Part shown: one piece after another, positions 1-10,726 of the stretch
Layout of the letters: each line of letters starts with the position of its first letter
Numbering within the stretch: the first letter of the stretch is position 1
Origin: Valencia hispanica
Taxonomy: Eukaryota; Chordata; Actinopteri; Cyprinodontiformes; Valenciidae
NCBI GenBank assembly: GCA_963556495.2
Contig: OY747714.1
Coordinates: 50,715,041 to 50,779,040 of the forward strand
Reading direction: 5' to 3'
DNA: 64,000 nucleotides
The notes under the pieces: model-generated
Seen by the model: only the letters and a program-made list of their open reading frames with translations
What the model was told of the DNA's origin: nothing
Databases searched by the model: none
Program-made: the position numbers and the translations under genes

Positions 1-535
1 AATCACAAATGTCTGCATGGGACATCAGTAAAGAGGACCATAACATAAGACAACAGCCCAAATATAGCGAAAGCTGTCGAGCTCAATGCATGGATGCACC
101 TGGCAATCGTTAAGTGTGTCCATCTTGATTTATTTGGGTGGTGTGTTTTAAAGTGAGTTTAATTATCTGGGTCATATTGAAAATGATAGGTATTAATGCT
201 GGAATAATGTTTATATAGGCGTAAAACTACTTAAGACTGCTGAGCTGGGACGTATCAAGGAGGTTTTTAAAAAAGGGGCCAGTGATGATCTTGGGCTGTC
301 ATGCTGTGAGATGTAGCAAAAGACATGATGGATTATTTTTTAAATTATTGTGCCAACCCTTTTTACGAAGGGTTGTAACGGCAGAGTAACATAAGACTAC
401 AGCAATTACAGAATTAAATAAACCTGAAAAGGCTAAATGTTTGGTCAGGTTAGTAGTTTACATGGGCAACGTAGTAATCAATTGCAAGTTTGTATCTGCA
501 GAAGTACTGCTGCCAGTTACATAGATGCACCCAAA
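1..535. other. No recognisable gene or element
   Basis: AT-rich sequence with no long open frame, no splice-bounded exon and no terminal inverted repeat that I could recognise. It may be decayed transposon sequence, but nothing in it supports a specific call. Confidence 0.4.
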
Positions 536-539
536 TGGT

Positions 540-790
540 AACTTACATGTTAAGTTAACATATGCAGTGTGCGTGAACATAGACAAAAATTTTTGGCACA
601 TTTGGAACCTCATAGCTGCCCAGCTCCACACTCACCTTACCCATAATTGGCTTTATGAACCCTTTCAGTCCGGTTTCCGTCCACTTTACAGAACCGAGAC
701 AGCCCTCCTCAAAATAACAAATGACCTTGTTATTGCTGCTGATGCCAGTCTACTATCCATTCTGGTCCACTATTGTGTAATTCTGACTTT
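540..790 (+). mobile_element. LINE reverse-transcriptase fragment (L2-like)
   Basis: A short translation contains the RT motif around FQSGFRP..TETALLKITNDL, which matches the HSTETALLK region of fish L2-like non-LTR retrotransposons. It is cut off before the catalytic YADD motif by a repeat starting near 800. The upstream RT portion of a similar LINE lies downstream at 1270-1690, so the pieces are out of order and are probably separate or rearranged insertions. This is a dead fragment. Confidence 0.7.
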
Positions 791-799
791 TAATGGGAG

Positions 800-1253
800 C
801 GTTTCCACTGCGTTCTGAACCTTCCTTGAGTTCAGAAGGGAGTGGCGTGGCATCATACTGGAGGGACGAGGAAGTGGGTGACGTGCAAAAAACAAGAAGA
901 AGAGGAGAAAGAAACAACAACAATGAAGTCCAACCAGCAGTTCATGGTTGTGTTTCTTTACACAAATACAACCGCTGTGTTTAATTAAAGGCTCTTAACA
1001 GAGGACCGATGTGTAAAGTTGTTGTAGGAGTGACGTTTAAACTTACTGCAGTGTTTATGAGTTCACCCAATCAAAGGACTGTGTTATATAACACCAGTAG
1101 CTCCGCCCTAACTGTATCGGACCATTGCCCTGTGGCCATACACCTGAAGAGGGACCATTAATGGAACAGTACGGGCCTGGTGTATGAGTCGCTTTTACAA
1201 TGGAAACGGACAAAAAGGCGGACCAAGCCGGACCGGACTGCTCAGTGGAAACG
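800..1253. repeat. MITE-like dispersed repeat with 11-bp terminal inverted repeats
   Basis: The segment starts with cgtttccactg (800-810) and ends with its exact reverse complement cagtggaaacg (1243-1253). Its right half (about 1110-1250) resembles 12,890-13,015, so it belongs to a dispersed family. No transposase is visible; a non-autonomous DNA element is the likeliest identity. It sits between two LINE fragments. Confidence 0.55.
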
Positions 1254-1269
1254 AGGCACAATCCTCCAG

Positions 1270-1690
1270 TGACAGTAGCCCCTGAACTAAATTCTACCAG
1301 GGCCTACAATGAACTTGCAGCTTTTTTACTGAAAAGACTTAACAAATAGACGGTCAGTCTGTACCTTACTCTGAACCCACTGCCAATGTCGTCCCGAATC
1401 AACATGAATGTAGAGAAAATGTCAGAATTCCATGAATTAAACCAAACCTTGAAGAAGTCATTAACCAATTAAACTCCTACTCTTGCTGTCTTGATATCCT
1501 ATCAACAGTTTTTCTTGAGACAGTTTTCCCCGTCATTGGGTCTGGTCTGATTCAAATAGTGAACTCATCCCTGCCATCAGGTGTCTTCCCCCAGGCATTA
1601 AAAACAGCAGTTGTTAAACCACTGCTAAAGAAGAATCATCTGGACAACATTTTAAAGCAGAACTACAGGCCGATCTCTGGTACAGTAGGG
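1270..1690 (+). mobile_element. LINE RT 5' fragment (L2-like)
   Basis: The stretch covers the linker and the start of the RT of a non-LTR element. The last part translates to PSGVFPQALKTAVVKPLLKK and then NYRPIS, the canonical RT entry motif (VKPLLKK..L..NYRPISNLPF). Bases 1357-1560 closely match the reverse complement of about 34,660-34,870, so two copies of one family are in the window. The fragment stops abruptly at a Tc1-like element near 1690-1775. Confidence 0.75.
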
Positions 1691-1699
1691 GAGAGTGGG

Positions 1700-2945
1700 G
1701 TAACTAGTGCCAATTTTTTACTTAAGGTGCCTTTAAAGCAAGCGAACTACAGTAATGCTACCAACTAAATTATATACGTATAGTTTAGGATGTTGTGCAT
1801 CCCTGGGAACAATCACTTTGGATCTCAAACTGTTGAAGAAATATAGCTTTAGGAAAAAAAAAGAAGTGGTTTTTGTGGCACAACTTGTTCCTGTGCCTTT
1901 AAATGGCCTCTCTGTCTGGTTCAGTAGGAATCACTATCATGGGGAAGACTGCTGACCTGACATCAGAAAACCATCATTAACCCCCTCCATAAGGAGGGAA
2001 AGCCTCAAAATGTCATTGCAAAACAAGTTGGATGTTCCCAAAGTGTTGCATCAAAACACATTAATAGAAGAAGAAAATGGTGCAGAAGCAGCTGGAATCA
2101 GGGGATCCCTGGAGAGGATTCTTAGGAAAAGGCTATTGAAAATTGTTGGGGACCTTCATAAGGAGTGGACTGAGGCTGGAGTTAGTGCATCAAGAGTCTC
2201 CACACACAGACGGATCCTGAACACGGGTGTCAAATGTCCTATTCCTCTTGTCGCTCCTGAACAACAAACAACATCAGAAGCGTCTTACCTGGGCTAAAGA
2301 AAAAAAGAACTGCACATGTTGCATCTCATTTAGAAACCAACGGTCCCAGAGTCTGGAGGAGGAATGGAGAGGCACACAATCCAAGATGGTGGAAGTCCAG
2401 TGTGAAGTTTCCGCACTCTGTGTTCATTTGGGGAGCCATGTCATCTGCTGCTGTTGGTCCACTGAGCTTTATTAAATCCTGAGTCAACACAGCATCTACC
2501 ACGACGTTTTGGAGAACTTCATGCTTCTTTCTGCAGACCAGGTTTATGGAGATACTGACTTCATTTTCCAGCAGGACTTGGTACCTTTCCACACTGCCAA
2601 AGGTATCAAAACCTGGTTCCAGAAGAGAAAGATGAGAGAAATGAGACGGAACAATGCAGTAGAGCTGAAGGTTTTCCATAACACCTCAGCAGTGCCACAG
2701 GCTGATAGCATCCATTGATGATGTCACTGATGCTGAAGGAGCCCAGACCAACTACTGAGTACATATGCATGATTATACTTTTCACAGGTCCCACATTTCT
2801 CTATTTAAAATCCTTGTTTAATTGATTACATGTAATATTCTCATTTTCTGAGATTTTGAATGTTGGGTTTTCATAAGCTGTAAACCATAATCATCAAAAT
2901 TATAACAAATAAACGCTTGAAATATCTCGCTTGCAATCAACCAAT
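1700..2945 (+). mobile_element. Tc1/mariner-like DNA transposon relic
   Basis: The body encodes a decayed Tc1 transposase. The 3' non-coding part (about 2810-2930, cataatcatcaaaattataac) is typical of fish Tc1-like elements. Terminal repeats could not be fixed by eye, so the boundaries are approximate. Confidence 0.65.
1970..2720 (+). pseudogene. Tc1-like transposase pseudogene
   Basis: Tc1 transposases cut and paste DNA with an N-terminal helix-turn-helix and a DDE catalytic core. Read across all three + frames, the segment shows the HTH (GKPQNVIAKQVGCSQSV, from about 2020), the WAKEKKN region, WRRNGEAHNP, then FIWGAMSSAAVGPL, and finally FIFQQDLVPFHTAKGIKTWF (about 2562-2617) with the second catalytic Asp. 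The next block, carrying the PDLNPIENLWG motif with the third catalytic residue, is deleted: KTWF is followed almost directly by the later KRKMR segment. Several frameshifts and stops make it non-functional. Confidence 0.85.
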
Positions 2946-2951
2946 ATATGA

Positions 2952-2994
2952 TATACACTCAATACTTGCATATCTTGCAAGTATTGAGTGTATA
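2952..2994. repeat. Perfect 19-bp hairpin
   Basis: The left arm tatacactcaatacttgca (2952-2970) and the right arm tgcaagtattgagtgtata (2976-2994) are exact reverse complements around a 5-base loop. The hairpin lies at the join between the Tc1 relic and the THAP-element fragment. Confidence 0.85.
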
Positions 2995-2999
2995 GACCT

Positions 3000-3560
3000 C
3001 CGGGAGTTGACGTCACTTCTCCCAGCATGCAACATTTCAAATCGAATGGGCGCCATTGTGCCAGGCAGTCTCCCGCAGTTGTTATATTTGTTTTTATTTA
3101 CCCAAAGTTCGAAACGGTAAATATGGTGGATACCTGTTGCTCCCCAGGATGCCATAACAGACGCGAATGAGATAAGGGAGAAACGTTCTATAGGATCACC
3201 AAGGATCCAGAACGCAGAGAACGACGGATCATTGCCATGAAACGCGCCATCAGGCAGAAATGAAGCCGTTTCATACAGGTTTTTTGAGTAGTTCACCTGT
3301 AATTCCAATTTAATACCGTTTGTTTGATAACTGCTCTTGTATCACTAAGTGATGCAAATTATTTAGAAATAAAAATACTTTATTTCCTGAGATGAACATA
3401 CAAAATGTTGCACAAAGACATAACCTAGCTACGGCCCGTTGCTCATGGTAACCAAAATCAGGACAGGTCTCCCTCCCGATGACAACAACACATCCTGTGC
3501 AGGAAGATTCCAGATCTGGATCCCGATAACAAACCCCGATTGTGTCCATTTATATCCCTC
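3000..3560 (+). mobile_element. P-element-like (THAP) transposon fragment
   Basis: It contains a broken THAP-domain start at 3123 and, around 3310-3550, a further 240 bases open on the minus strand with no homology I can name. A P-like (THAP) DNA transposon remnant is the likeliest origin. The edges are not defined by visible terminal repeats. Confidence 0.45.
3123..3270 (+). pseudogene. THAP zinc-finger domain fragment
   Basis: From the ATG at 3123 the translation gives MVDTCCSPGCHNRRE, a stop, then GETFYRITKDPERRERRI. THAP domains are C2CH DNA-binding zinc modules that begin with C-x(2-4)-C and continue with FY.IPKDPERR. The first zinc cysteines and the FYRI..DPERR block are clear. A TGA interrupts the domain and its second half (the HF segment with the remaining ligands) is absent. 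This is a dead THAP copy from a transposon or a THAP gene. Confidence 0.7.
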
Positions 3561-3624
3561 CAGGCTTTTATATGCTTTAAGCGATGCTCCTGAGTAGGAC
3601 GAGGGAAAGTTGATCAGGAAATAG

Positions 3625-3835
3625 TATATGCCAGGGGATGGGCGTCATTTTAGCCAGTGACGCCGGGGATATCATGTCCCCTGCAATATTTATGATTGAT
3701 GATTTTTTCCCCCACCACTTTTAAAAACTTGATGCGGAATTTCTTACCAGCTCTAACATCCACATTTCCTCATAATCAGTGTCTGAAAGGACTATTATTT
3801 AAATCATTTCATTCCTCTTTCTTATACATGGTTCT
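3625..3835 (-). repeat. Dispersed repeat shared with 18,487-18,645 (hAT 3' region)
   Basis: The two segments share blocks such as gtcattttagccag, taccagctct and the stretch around actattatttaaat in the same order. At 18.5 kb the sequence lies just downstream of a minus-strand hAT transposase relic, so this copy is probably the 3' non-coding end of the same hAT family without its coding part. Confidence 0.55.
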
Positions 3836-3837
3836 GT

Positions 3838-4128
3838 TGGAGGTTTCTTCCTGTTAAAGGGGAGTTTTTCCTCTCCACCGTCGCTACATGCTTGCTCAGT
3901 ATGAGGGATTGCTGAAAGATTGCTGGGGTTGGAAAGTCTGGATCAACGGGGCCCAACCTCACGCCAATGACTGACGCAATCTGCTGGGATTCCTTAAATA
4001 GGAAACTTTTTAACTGATTGGAATGTTTGTATAAATGTAATGAAATGACTTCTTGTTAAGTGCCTTGAGATGACATCTGTTGTGAATTGGCGCTATATAA
4101 ATAAACTGAATTGAACTTGAATTGAAGA
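3838..4128 (+). mobile_element. L2/Maui-like LINE 3' end
   Basis: This is the 3' untranslated end of a fish L2-clade LINE. It shows ctgttggaggtttcttcctg, the gtgccttgagatgacat block and a tail of aaataaactgaattgaact repeats. The same family appears inverted at 41,391-42,275 and deleted at 47,353-47,960. It is heavily 5'-truncated. Confidence 0.8.
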
Positions 4129-4129
4129 T

Positions 4130-4275
4130 CTGCTGTTACTATACCAACCCACCAGACCAATCAGGTCCTCTAATTCCAGTCTACTCAACATCCCTAGAAT
4201 CAGAACCAAACACGGAGAAGCAGCTTTGGGTTTCTATGTTCCTCCAATCTGGAACAAACTTCCAGACAACTGCAA
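4130..4275 (+). mobile_element. LINE RT C-terminal fragment
   Basis: One frame gives SSLLNIPRIRTKHGEAALGF followed by PPIWNKLPDNC, the C-terminus of the LINE family also present at 10,862-11,095 and 51,540-51,750 on the minus strand. It lies directly after the L2 tail and has lost both ends. Confidence 0.7.
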
Positions 4276-4284
4276 AGCCTGTAT

Positions 4285-4455
4285 ATAGCTGGGGGAACAA
4301 TATATGACAGACCTGTATATTAGGGGGGACAATATGTGACAGGGTTTATGGAGCTTTTAGGATGCATTTTCCCTGTTTATAACAAGGGGAACAATATATG
4401 ACAGGATTTATGGGACCATCAGGATGTTTCCCTTGTATATTACAGAGAGAAGTGG
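4285..4455. repeat. Degenerate short tandem repeat
   Basis: Three or four imperfect copies of a unit containing gggggaacaatatatgacag, preceded each time by tgtatat or tgtttat, are spaced about 60-70 bases apart. This is an old local duplication. Confidence 0.55.
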
Positions 4456-4580
4456 ATGTGACGGGCTCTTTAGACCCTGGGAGGCCCCTGTTTGTAGTTC
4501 ACGGAGTTGTACTTTATTTTTCAAAGAATTGAGAAATTATTGAAAGGAGAGAAAAACTTTTTAAAAATATGAAAGCCTTC

Positions 4581-4716
<136 letters not shown>

Positions 4717-5039
4717 TTGTTGACAGAGCACTATAATTGAGGACAGCAGCTGAGGGTTTGGTTTTCTACATGTTTGAATTTTTTTTCAAATAAATATATA
4801 TATTAAAAAAATAAATCTACACAAATCACCAAGCACCAACCGGATATAGAACGGACACATTTACGGGTGTTTTTCAAAATACATCAATAAAGACGGACTA
4901 GAATCTTTTGTATGCATATCCATATTAATATAAGCCCGCATGTATTTATACATATGTTGTCCAAAATATCTTGACACAGAATAACAGAGAATAACTGTTC
5001 TTTTCTGTTCGTTTCCCACGGAATGAAGAATTTTGTTCT

Positions 5040-5203
5040 GACTTCCGCATTTATTACTGGCTTTTATCGCGAGATCTCGCAATTCCCGCGCTTGCGTCTT
5101 TGACCACCTCTGGGCTGCGGACCGGAGCGGATCTAGTGGATATTGCGAACGGCTGCAGAGTGCGTGGCGGACCGGACCGGAGCGCATGCAGTGGAGATCG
5201 GGG
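5040..5203 (+). other. Cassette A exon 1 (non-coding first exon), start uncertain
   Basis: The donor G|GTAAGTCC at 5204 and the following intron sequence (aaggttctttaagacccggttccga) match the first-exon donors at 27152 and 54383. The exon body diverges from B and C and is GC-rich (gcggaccggaccggagcg), as expected of a CpG-rich promoter region. The transcription start is not visible. Its downstream partner is the acidic exon at 14124. Confidence 0.6.
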
Positions 5204-5302
5204 GTAAGTCCTAAAGGTTCTTTAAGACCCGGTTCCGATAGGATAAGGGTCTGAGATTCTAGCTGGTTCGGTTCTGTTGATTGTTTTCATCTTAACTGGT
5301 GA

Positions 5303-5318
5303 CCAACTTCTGCTAGCT
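5303..5318. repeat. Target-site duplication, left copy
   Basis: The 16 bases ccaacttctgctagct recur exactly at 10536-10551 and flank the L1 insertion. Confidence 0.92.
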
Positions 5319-5586
5319 TTTTTTATTTTTTTATTTTAAATAAGCTTTATTGAAAAAAGCTCAGATACAAGAAAGAAAAACAGAATTGAACAGAAGTAAC
5401 ATGGGGGCTAAAAACAACAGTAGGCACATAGAAGAGTGGAGCACAAATAAATTAGTCAGGAATGACAAAAAAAGAAAAACACTAAGAGATGATTTGAGAA
5501 GATAAATATAAGCAAATCACCAATTACATACATCATATTTCTCTAACAATTTTACGCTCTTTATGGCTTTGGAATTATTGGAATTT

Positions 5587-8500
5587 TTAATAGACACAAA
5601 ATATATTTTTATAACATGCGATGAAGAGAGGAAAGAATGGCTTAGTGTTGGAATATTTACATTTATGAACATAAAATTTAGCTAAAATGAATATTAGGTC
5701 AATAACATAGTATCTGCTGTCTTTTTCATGTTCATAAAAACTAAGGACAACATTTTTAAAAGAAAATGAAGCATTTGGAAGGATGTTCATTTGTAGAAGT
5801 CTTAAAATCTCAGACCAGAATTTTTCCACATGAATGCAGGACCAGAATAAATGAGCCAGAGTTTCAGGAAGACAATTACAAAAAGAGCAGCTGGTGTTGA
5901 TATCTTTTTTGAATCTGTGTGAAAGGAACATTTTAGTTGGGTAAGATTTATACAGAATTTTAAAAGAAATTTCTCTCACCTTATTAGTTAGGAGGTATCG
6001 ATAAGGTAAGGACCAAACCTTTTTCCAAGGTATGTTGTTTACTAAACTATTCCAATAAGATATAATATGAGGAGTAGAAACATAAAGTTGTTGAAAGAGC
6101 ATTCTAATATTTTTATTCTTAGATTGGCTGACAGAGAGGCATATTTTACCCACAAAAGTTTGGGACGGATCAGATTTTGTGATAATGGGACCAGAGAGGG
6201 AGAAACTTTTCAGCAGCATTTTGATGCCAGAAGGAATCGAGTCCATGACAATAGAAAACTCTGTAGGAGAGATTAACACAGGGTAAGCTTCGATAAATTC
6301 ATTGTAACTGTATAATTGACCCGTAGGTTTGAATAGCTGAATAATTAAAGTAATGTTATCATTAAACCAGTTTTCAAAAAAGATGCTTCTTTTCTTGTGT
6401 GTAATGTCCTTGTTGTTCCAGATATAACAATTGTGTGGTGAAAAGTTGTGCTTAAAAATAAGACACCAAGCGAGCAACATTTGTCTATGAAAGTTTGAAA
6501 GCTTTACAGGAATTTTGGAAATGTCATAGTTGCAGACCAAAAGAAACCCCAGGCCACCTACTTTAGAAAAAATATAGGAGGGGATAGCATTCCAAATAGA
6601 GGATGGATTGAAGAAATAATGTTTAAGCCAGTTTATTTTAAAAATATTGTTCAGGGTTGAAAAGTCTATAAAGTTCATGCCACCACATTCCGTAGAATTA
6701 ATCAAAACTGATTTTTTGATATAGAGATGTTTTCTTTTCCAGACAAAGTCTAATAGCAATTTATCAATCATTTTGAGGGTACGATTATCAACATAAAGGG
6801 ATTGGGCTGCATAGGAGAGCCTAGACAAACCCTCAGCCCTTGAAAGAAGGATCCTGCCTTTTAAACACAGATCTCTTTGAAGCCATAAATTTAATTTTCT
6901 TTGAGTTTTGTCTATAACGGAGGAGAAATTTGTCGGACATCTAAGTTTAGCATCCTTTATTATTATAATTCCTAGATAGGTTACTTGATTTTTAACTGGA
7001 ATATTGCAAATAGCAGAAGTGGAACATTCTTTAACAGACATGAGCTCACATTTATTTAAGTTAAGACGGAGGCCAGAAGCTTCAGAGAAAAAATTTATTA
7101 AACTTAAGGCGGCAGGGATTTGGGAGGCGTCTTGTAAAAACAGGGTGGTGTCGTCGGCCAGCTGACTGATAATAACGTGTTTACCTGCAACTCTAATACC
7201 ATTCAGAGAACTCTGTGTGATATAAGTGGCCAGAAACTGGACAGCTATTAGAAATAAATAGGGAGATATTGGGCAACCCTGTCTGATGCCACGTGATAAC
7301 AAAAATCTTTGAGAAGTTCCATATTTAAGTTTGATAGAGCTATTGTTGTTGTAATATAATGTTCTAATTGTATTACAGAACTTAGAACCAAAACCACATT
7401 TTTCTAGCACTCTGAAAATAAAATGGTTCTCTACTGAATCAAAAGCTTTCTGAAAATCAAGAAACAGAATAAAGCTCAATAAGTTCACTGTAGTCCAGAA
7501 GGTCTAAAACTAGTCTACTGTTGTTTACAATATGTCGTTTTTTCATGAAGCCAGATTGAGTCTCATCAGTAATAGAGTGTAAAATGTATTTTATTCTGTT
7601 GGCAAAAAGCAGGGCTAGGACTTCATAATCATTATTTAGAAGCGTTATAGGGCGCCAGTTATCAATAGAGAGAAGATCCTTTTTAGGTTTTGGAATTAAG
7701 GAAATGACACTTTGGGTCATTGATGAAGGGAGTGATCCGTTAACGATGCTTTCATGATAAACTTCAGTTAGAAATGGGGCTAACTGCTCAGAGAAGTTTT
7801 TGTAAAGTTCTGCTGTTAGGCCATCGTTTCCTGGGGATTTATTGTTTTTAAGTTGCAATATGGTTTGAGAAACTTCTTCTGGAGTGATGGAGCTCTCGCA
7901 CAAAGTTTTCTCATCGTCATTGATCGTTTTAAAGTGATGAATGGAGTCCAAGAAAGAGGAAGCAGTTTTATCACAGTACCTAGATTTGTAAATATTTTCA
8001 TAAAATTTTGCACAGTATGCTGCTATCTTAGTAGGATCATCTGTTATTTCATTATCAATTTTTAGTCGCTCAATATGGTTTTTAGAACGGACTTTCTCCA
8101 GGCTGAAGAAGTATGAGGAATTTTGTTCTCCTTCTTCTATCCATTTACTACGAGACCTTATAAATGCACCCTCTCCCTTAAGTTTATAAATGTCATCCAG
8201 CTTATTTTTAAGCCTGTGGTATTCATAACCGTCAGTATCAGATAAGTTTGTTTGTTGAGTTAAAAAAGAGAGTCTGAAAAGTATGTCAGCTTCATCTGCC
8301 TTTCTGTTTTTTGCCAAGTTACTGCCAAATTGCCTGAAAAATTTACCCATTTCAAATTTGCATAGTTCCCAATTACAACCAAATTTATTTTCCGATTTTG
8401 CTTTAGACCAAAATTTCCCTATTAAATTGCTGATTACAACATTGACTTCTGAAAACTTGAGAAGAGAATTATTAAGTTTCCATAGCGAGGCTTTCTTGAC

Positions 8501-9241
8501 GGAGTTACAAGAGAAGGTGACAGAAATATTGATTGCTTTATGATCAGTCAGGGGGCAAATAAACAAATTGGTAGAGATATTACAGGTAATAAGACATTTA
8601 GAAAGTAACCAATAATCAATTCTGGACCGTCGTGAACCTTCTTTATTTGCCCATGTATAGGAACCGAACTCTGGATTTTGCTCTCTCCAAATATCCGCAA
8701 GAGAGAACTTGTCCATAAAAACTTTTAAGCGAGGATTGGTTGAGGCTGTGCTTCTGGGTGGTCATCTGTCTATTCTGTTATCTATAGCTATATTAAAATC
8801 CCCTCCTATAATAATTCCAGCATTGGGGTATTTTTTAAACCAGTGTTCTATTTTGCTTTCCAACGAATCAAAGAAAGTATTTACCTCCGAAGAGGCATTA
8901 TATTCATATAGATTAATCAGTATTAGTGTGGTCTGATTTACTGTAATTATCAGTAAGCAGAAATGACCTAAAGGATCAGAGTCAGCAACCAGGACTTCCC
9001 CTTCAAACCTGTTTTTGAGGATACCAACACCAGCAGAGCGAACCGTACCATGAGAAAGCCAGACATCATTTCCCCACTGGGACTTCCAGAAATTTACATC
9101 AGTTCTGAGAGAGTGACATTCCTGAAAAAAAACAAAATCAGTTTTGTGCTCTTTTGCAAATAAAAATAAAGCTTTCCCTTTAACAATATTTCTAAGCCCC
9201 CTAACATTAACTGAGAGTAAAGATAATGACATAACGAACAA
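5587..9241 (-). pseudogene. L1-type ORF2 endonuclease/reverse transcriptase, two lesions
   Basis: ORF2 nicks target DNA and reverse-transcribes the element RNA. The N-terminal APE-like endonuclease shows LSVNVRGL, FFQECHS, GGDFN and, after a stop, RRSRIDYWL and PLTDHKAI. The RT shows RPITLLNNDYEVLALLFANR, TQSGFMKKR, FLDFQKAFDSVE, RQGCPISPYLFL and the catalytic LADDTTLF. A C-terminal Cys/His segment CSFCNC..TLAHLFWSC follows. The only clear lesions are an in-frame TGA near 8762, where DR is followed by a stop in place of the usual W, and a one-base frameshift near 7460-7488 just before the FQKAFD motif. The length of about 1,218 codons is normal for L1. Confidence 0.9.
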
Positions 9242-9475
9242 GAACAGTAGAAAACAATATATATAACAATATATAAAGTATTAGCTCAACTTGAATGAAA
9301 TACACTAAAATAGAATTTAGTGATCATACAAACCAAGGGCTCTGCTGACAGTGTTGTCAGAAATAAGGTGCAAAAGCATGGTTATATAACTCAGGTTATT
9401 ATACCCTGTATTTATGTTTTTAGGCAGTCTTTATCCATTACCAGTACCTTAGGTGATACTTACAGTTATGAAAGT

Positions 9476-10381
9476 TCACGAGTCATTAACAGAGATCCGT
9501 TTGCCGTTAATGATCGCAAGTGCTCCTCGCAAACCGGCCTTTATTCCTTCTTTCCTTGCCTGCTCCACCAGAGGCCAGAGTTTATTCCTGGCTTCCTTGG
9601 TGCTTTGAGTAAGATCTTCCAGGATCCGGACCTTCCTCTGCTTGAGCACGGTCAATGTTCGGGCATCCCTCCAGATTTTGTCCCGGTGAGATCGAGAGAT
9701 GAACTGCACGATGATGCACCGAGAGGATTTCAGCTTTTCCGAGCGCGGACCCAGTCTGTGAGCGATGTCCACCGAGATGGGAAGCTGGTCTGCGATGTCT
9801 GGGGAGACTGCACTGAAGAGGTCAATCACTAGCTGTTTTACATTTTCACCCGAGCTCTCCTCTACTCCGGCCACTCTTAGATTCCATCTCCTCTTATACG
9901 AGTCCATTTCTTCCACCTTATCCCGAAGAGCAGCATTCTCCTTCTGCAGTGAAGAAACCCTCGAATCAATATTCTCCATTTTCTCCGAGACAACGTCCAT
10001 ATGTTTAGCCAGAGACTGCAGAGAATCGACAACATCTTTAATAGAGACACTATTAGCTTTGACGGCAGTCTCCATGTGTACCATCCTAGCTAGGTATTCC
10101 TCCTGCAATTTTTCTATGCGTAGCATCACAGCTAGCATAGCCGGTGGAGCTTCAGGGGTCTTCACGTTCGGCTTGGGTTTCTTTGCTGGGCGGTTGTCAG
10201 GAGTTTCGGGGAGTGGTGTGAATCCCGAATCTTTATCCGTGAAAGTGGGTTCAAGAGATCTTCTGGCATAGGAGTGTATCGTGTCACGAACATCATCGCT
10301 GTGCTCCATGTTTTTCTTCCACATGGGAGCAAAAGTGTGTAAGAGTAAAAAAAAAAGAAAAAAAGAAAGATATCCTTTCAT
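9476..10381 (-). CDS. LINE-1 type ORF1 protein (L1 ORF1p-like)
   Basis: L1 ORF1p is a trimeric nucleic-acid chaperone that coats the element RNA. The 301-residue frame is intact. It has a Pro/Lys-rich N-terminus (about residues 50-75), a coiled coil (about 85-160, with SLQKENAALRDKVEEMDSYK), then an RRM-like segment starting RRWNLRVAGVEESSGENV and a basic C-terminal domain. The frame opens with a hydrophobic run after the first Met; the Met at residue 20 or 25 (MWKKNMEHS) is a more natural start. Order and length fit vertebrate L1/Tx1 ORF1. It precedes ORF2 by 234 bases in the same orientation. Confidence 0.85.
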   Translation of the reverse strand: MKGYLSFFLFFLLLHTFAPMWKKNMEHSDDVRDTIHSYARRSLEPTFTDKDSGFTPLPETPDNRPAKKPKPNVKTPEAPPAMLAVMLRIEKLQEEYLARMVHMETAVKANSVSIKDVVDSLQSLAKHMDVVSEKMENIDSRVSSLQKENAALRDKVEEMDSYKRRWNLRVAGVEESSGENVKQLVIDLFSAVSPDIADQLPISVDIAHRLGPRSEKLKSSRCIIVQFISRSHRDKIWRDARTLTVLKQRKVRILEDLTQSTKEARNKLWPLVEQARKEGIKAGLRGALAIINGKRISVNDS

Positions 10382-10535
10382 AAAAATATCAAAAACTAAT
10401 GGAAAAAGACGTTTCAGTCACTATGGGGGCAGATTGAAGATCTTATAGACCACCAAAGTCAGCAAAAAGAAAGTTTGTCAGCAGAGCTCTGACCTAAAGA
10501 AGGTAAGCAGACGCCATCTTGGCTCCTTTTTCTCT

Positions 10536-10551
10536 CCAACTTCTGCTAGCT
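10536..10551. repeat. Target-site duplication, right copy
   Basis: Exact second copy of ccaacttctgctagct at the 5' end of the L1. Right of it the cassette A intron resumes (taccacacatgtttctgagc), matching cassette C at 54,530. Confidence 0.92.
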
Positions 10552-10726
10552 ACCACACATGTTTCTGAGCTGAAGGACCCCCCTTTAGCTGCCCTCGTAG
10601 ATGCCGGCCTCTGAACCAAACAAGAAAGCAGAAGCAGACTGAACATCTGGCTGTGATATTGGACTGAAATGTTCTGGTTGCGGAAGTTTCTGGATCCGTT
10701 AGGGTTCTGCTACTGGAATTTTCTTG
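10552..10726 (+). other. Cassette A intron 1, conserved block
   Basis: The block around gctgccctcgtagatgccgg and ctctgaac..aagaaagcag is shared with cassettes B (27,310-27,390) and C (54,550-54,610). It is the continuation of the intron interrupted by the L1. Confidence 0.75.

Larger units (their letters stand above)
5319..10535 (-). mobile_element. Full-length L1-type (Tx1/Swimmer-like) LINE
   Basis: A 5.2-kb non-LTR retrotransposon on the minus strand, bounded by an exact 16-bp target duplication. Its 5' end reads GGAGCCAAGATGGCG, carrying a YY1-type CAAGATGGC motif like the start of mammalian L1. A short 5' leader is followed by ORF1 (10381-9476), a 234-base spacer, ORF2 (9241-5587), a 3' UTR and an A-rich tail with an AATAAA signal (5319-5350). 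The empty site is visible in cassette C near 54,490-54,540. It is interrupted by only one nonsense and one frameshift change, so the insertion is fairly young. Confidence 0.92.
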
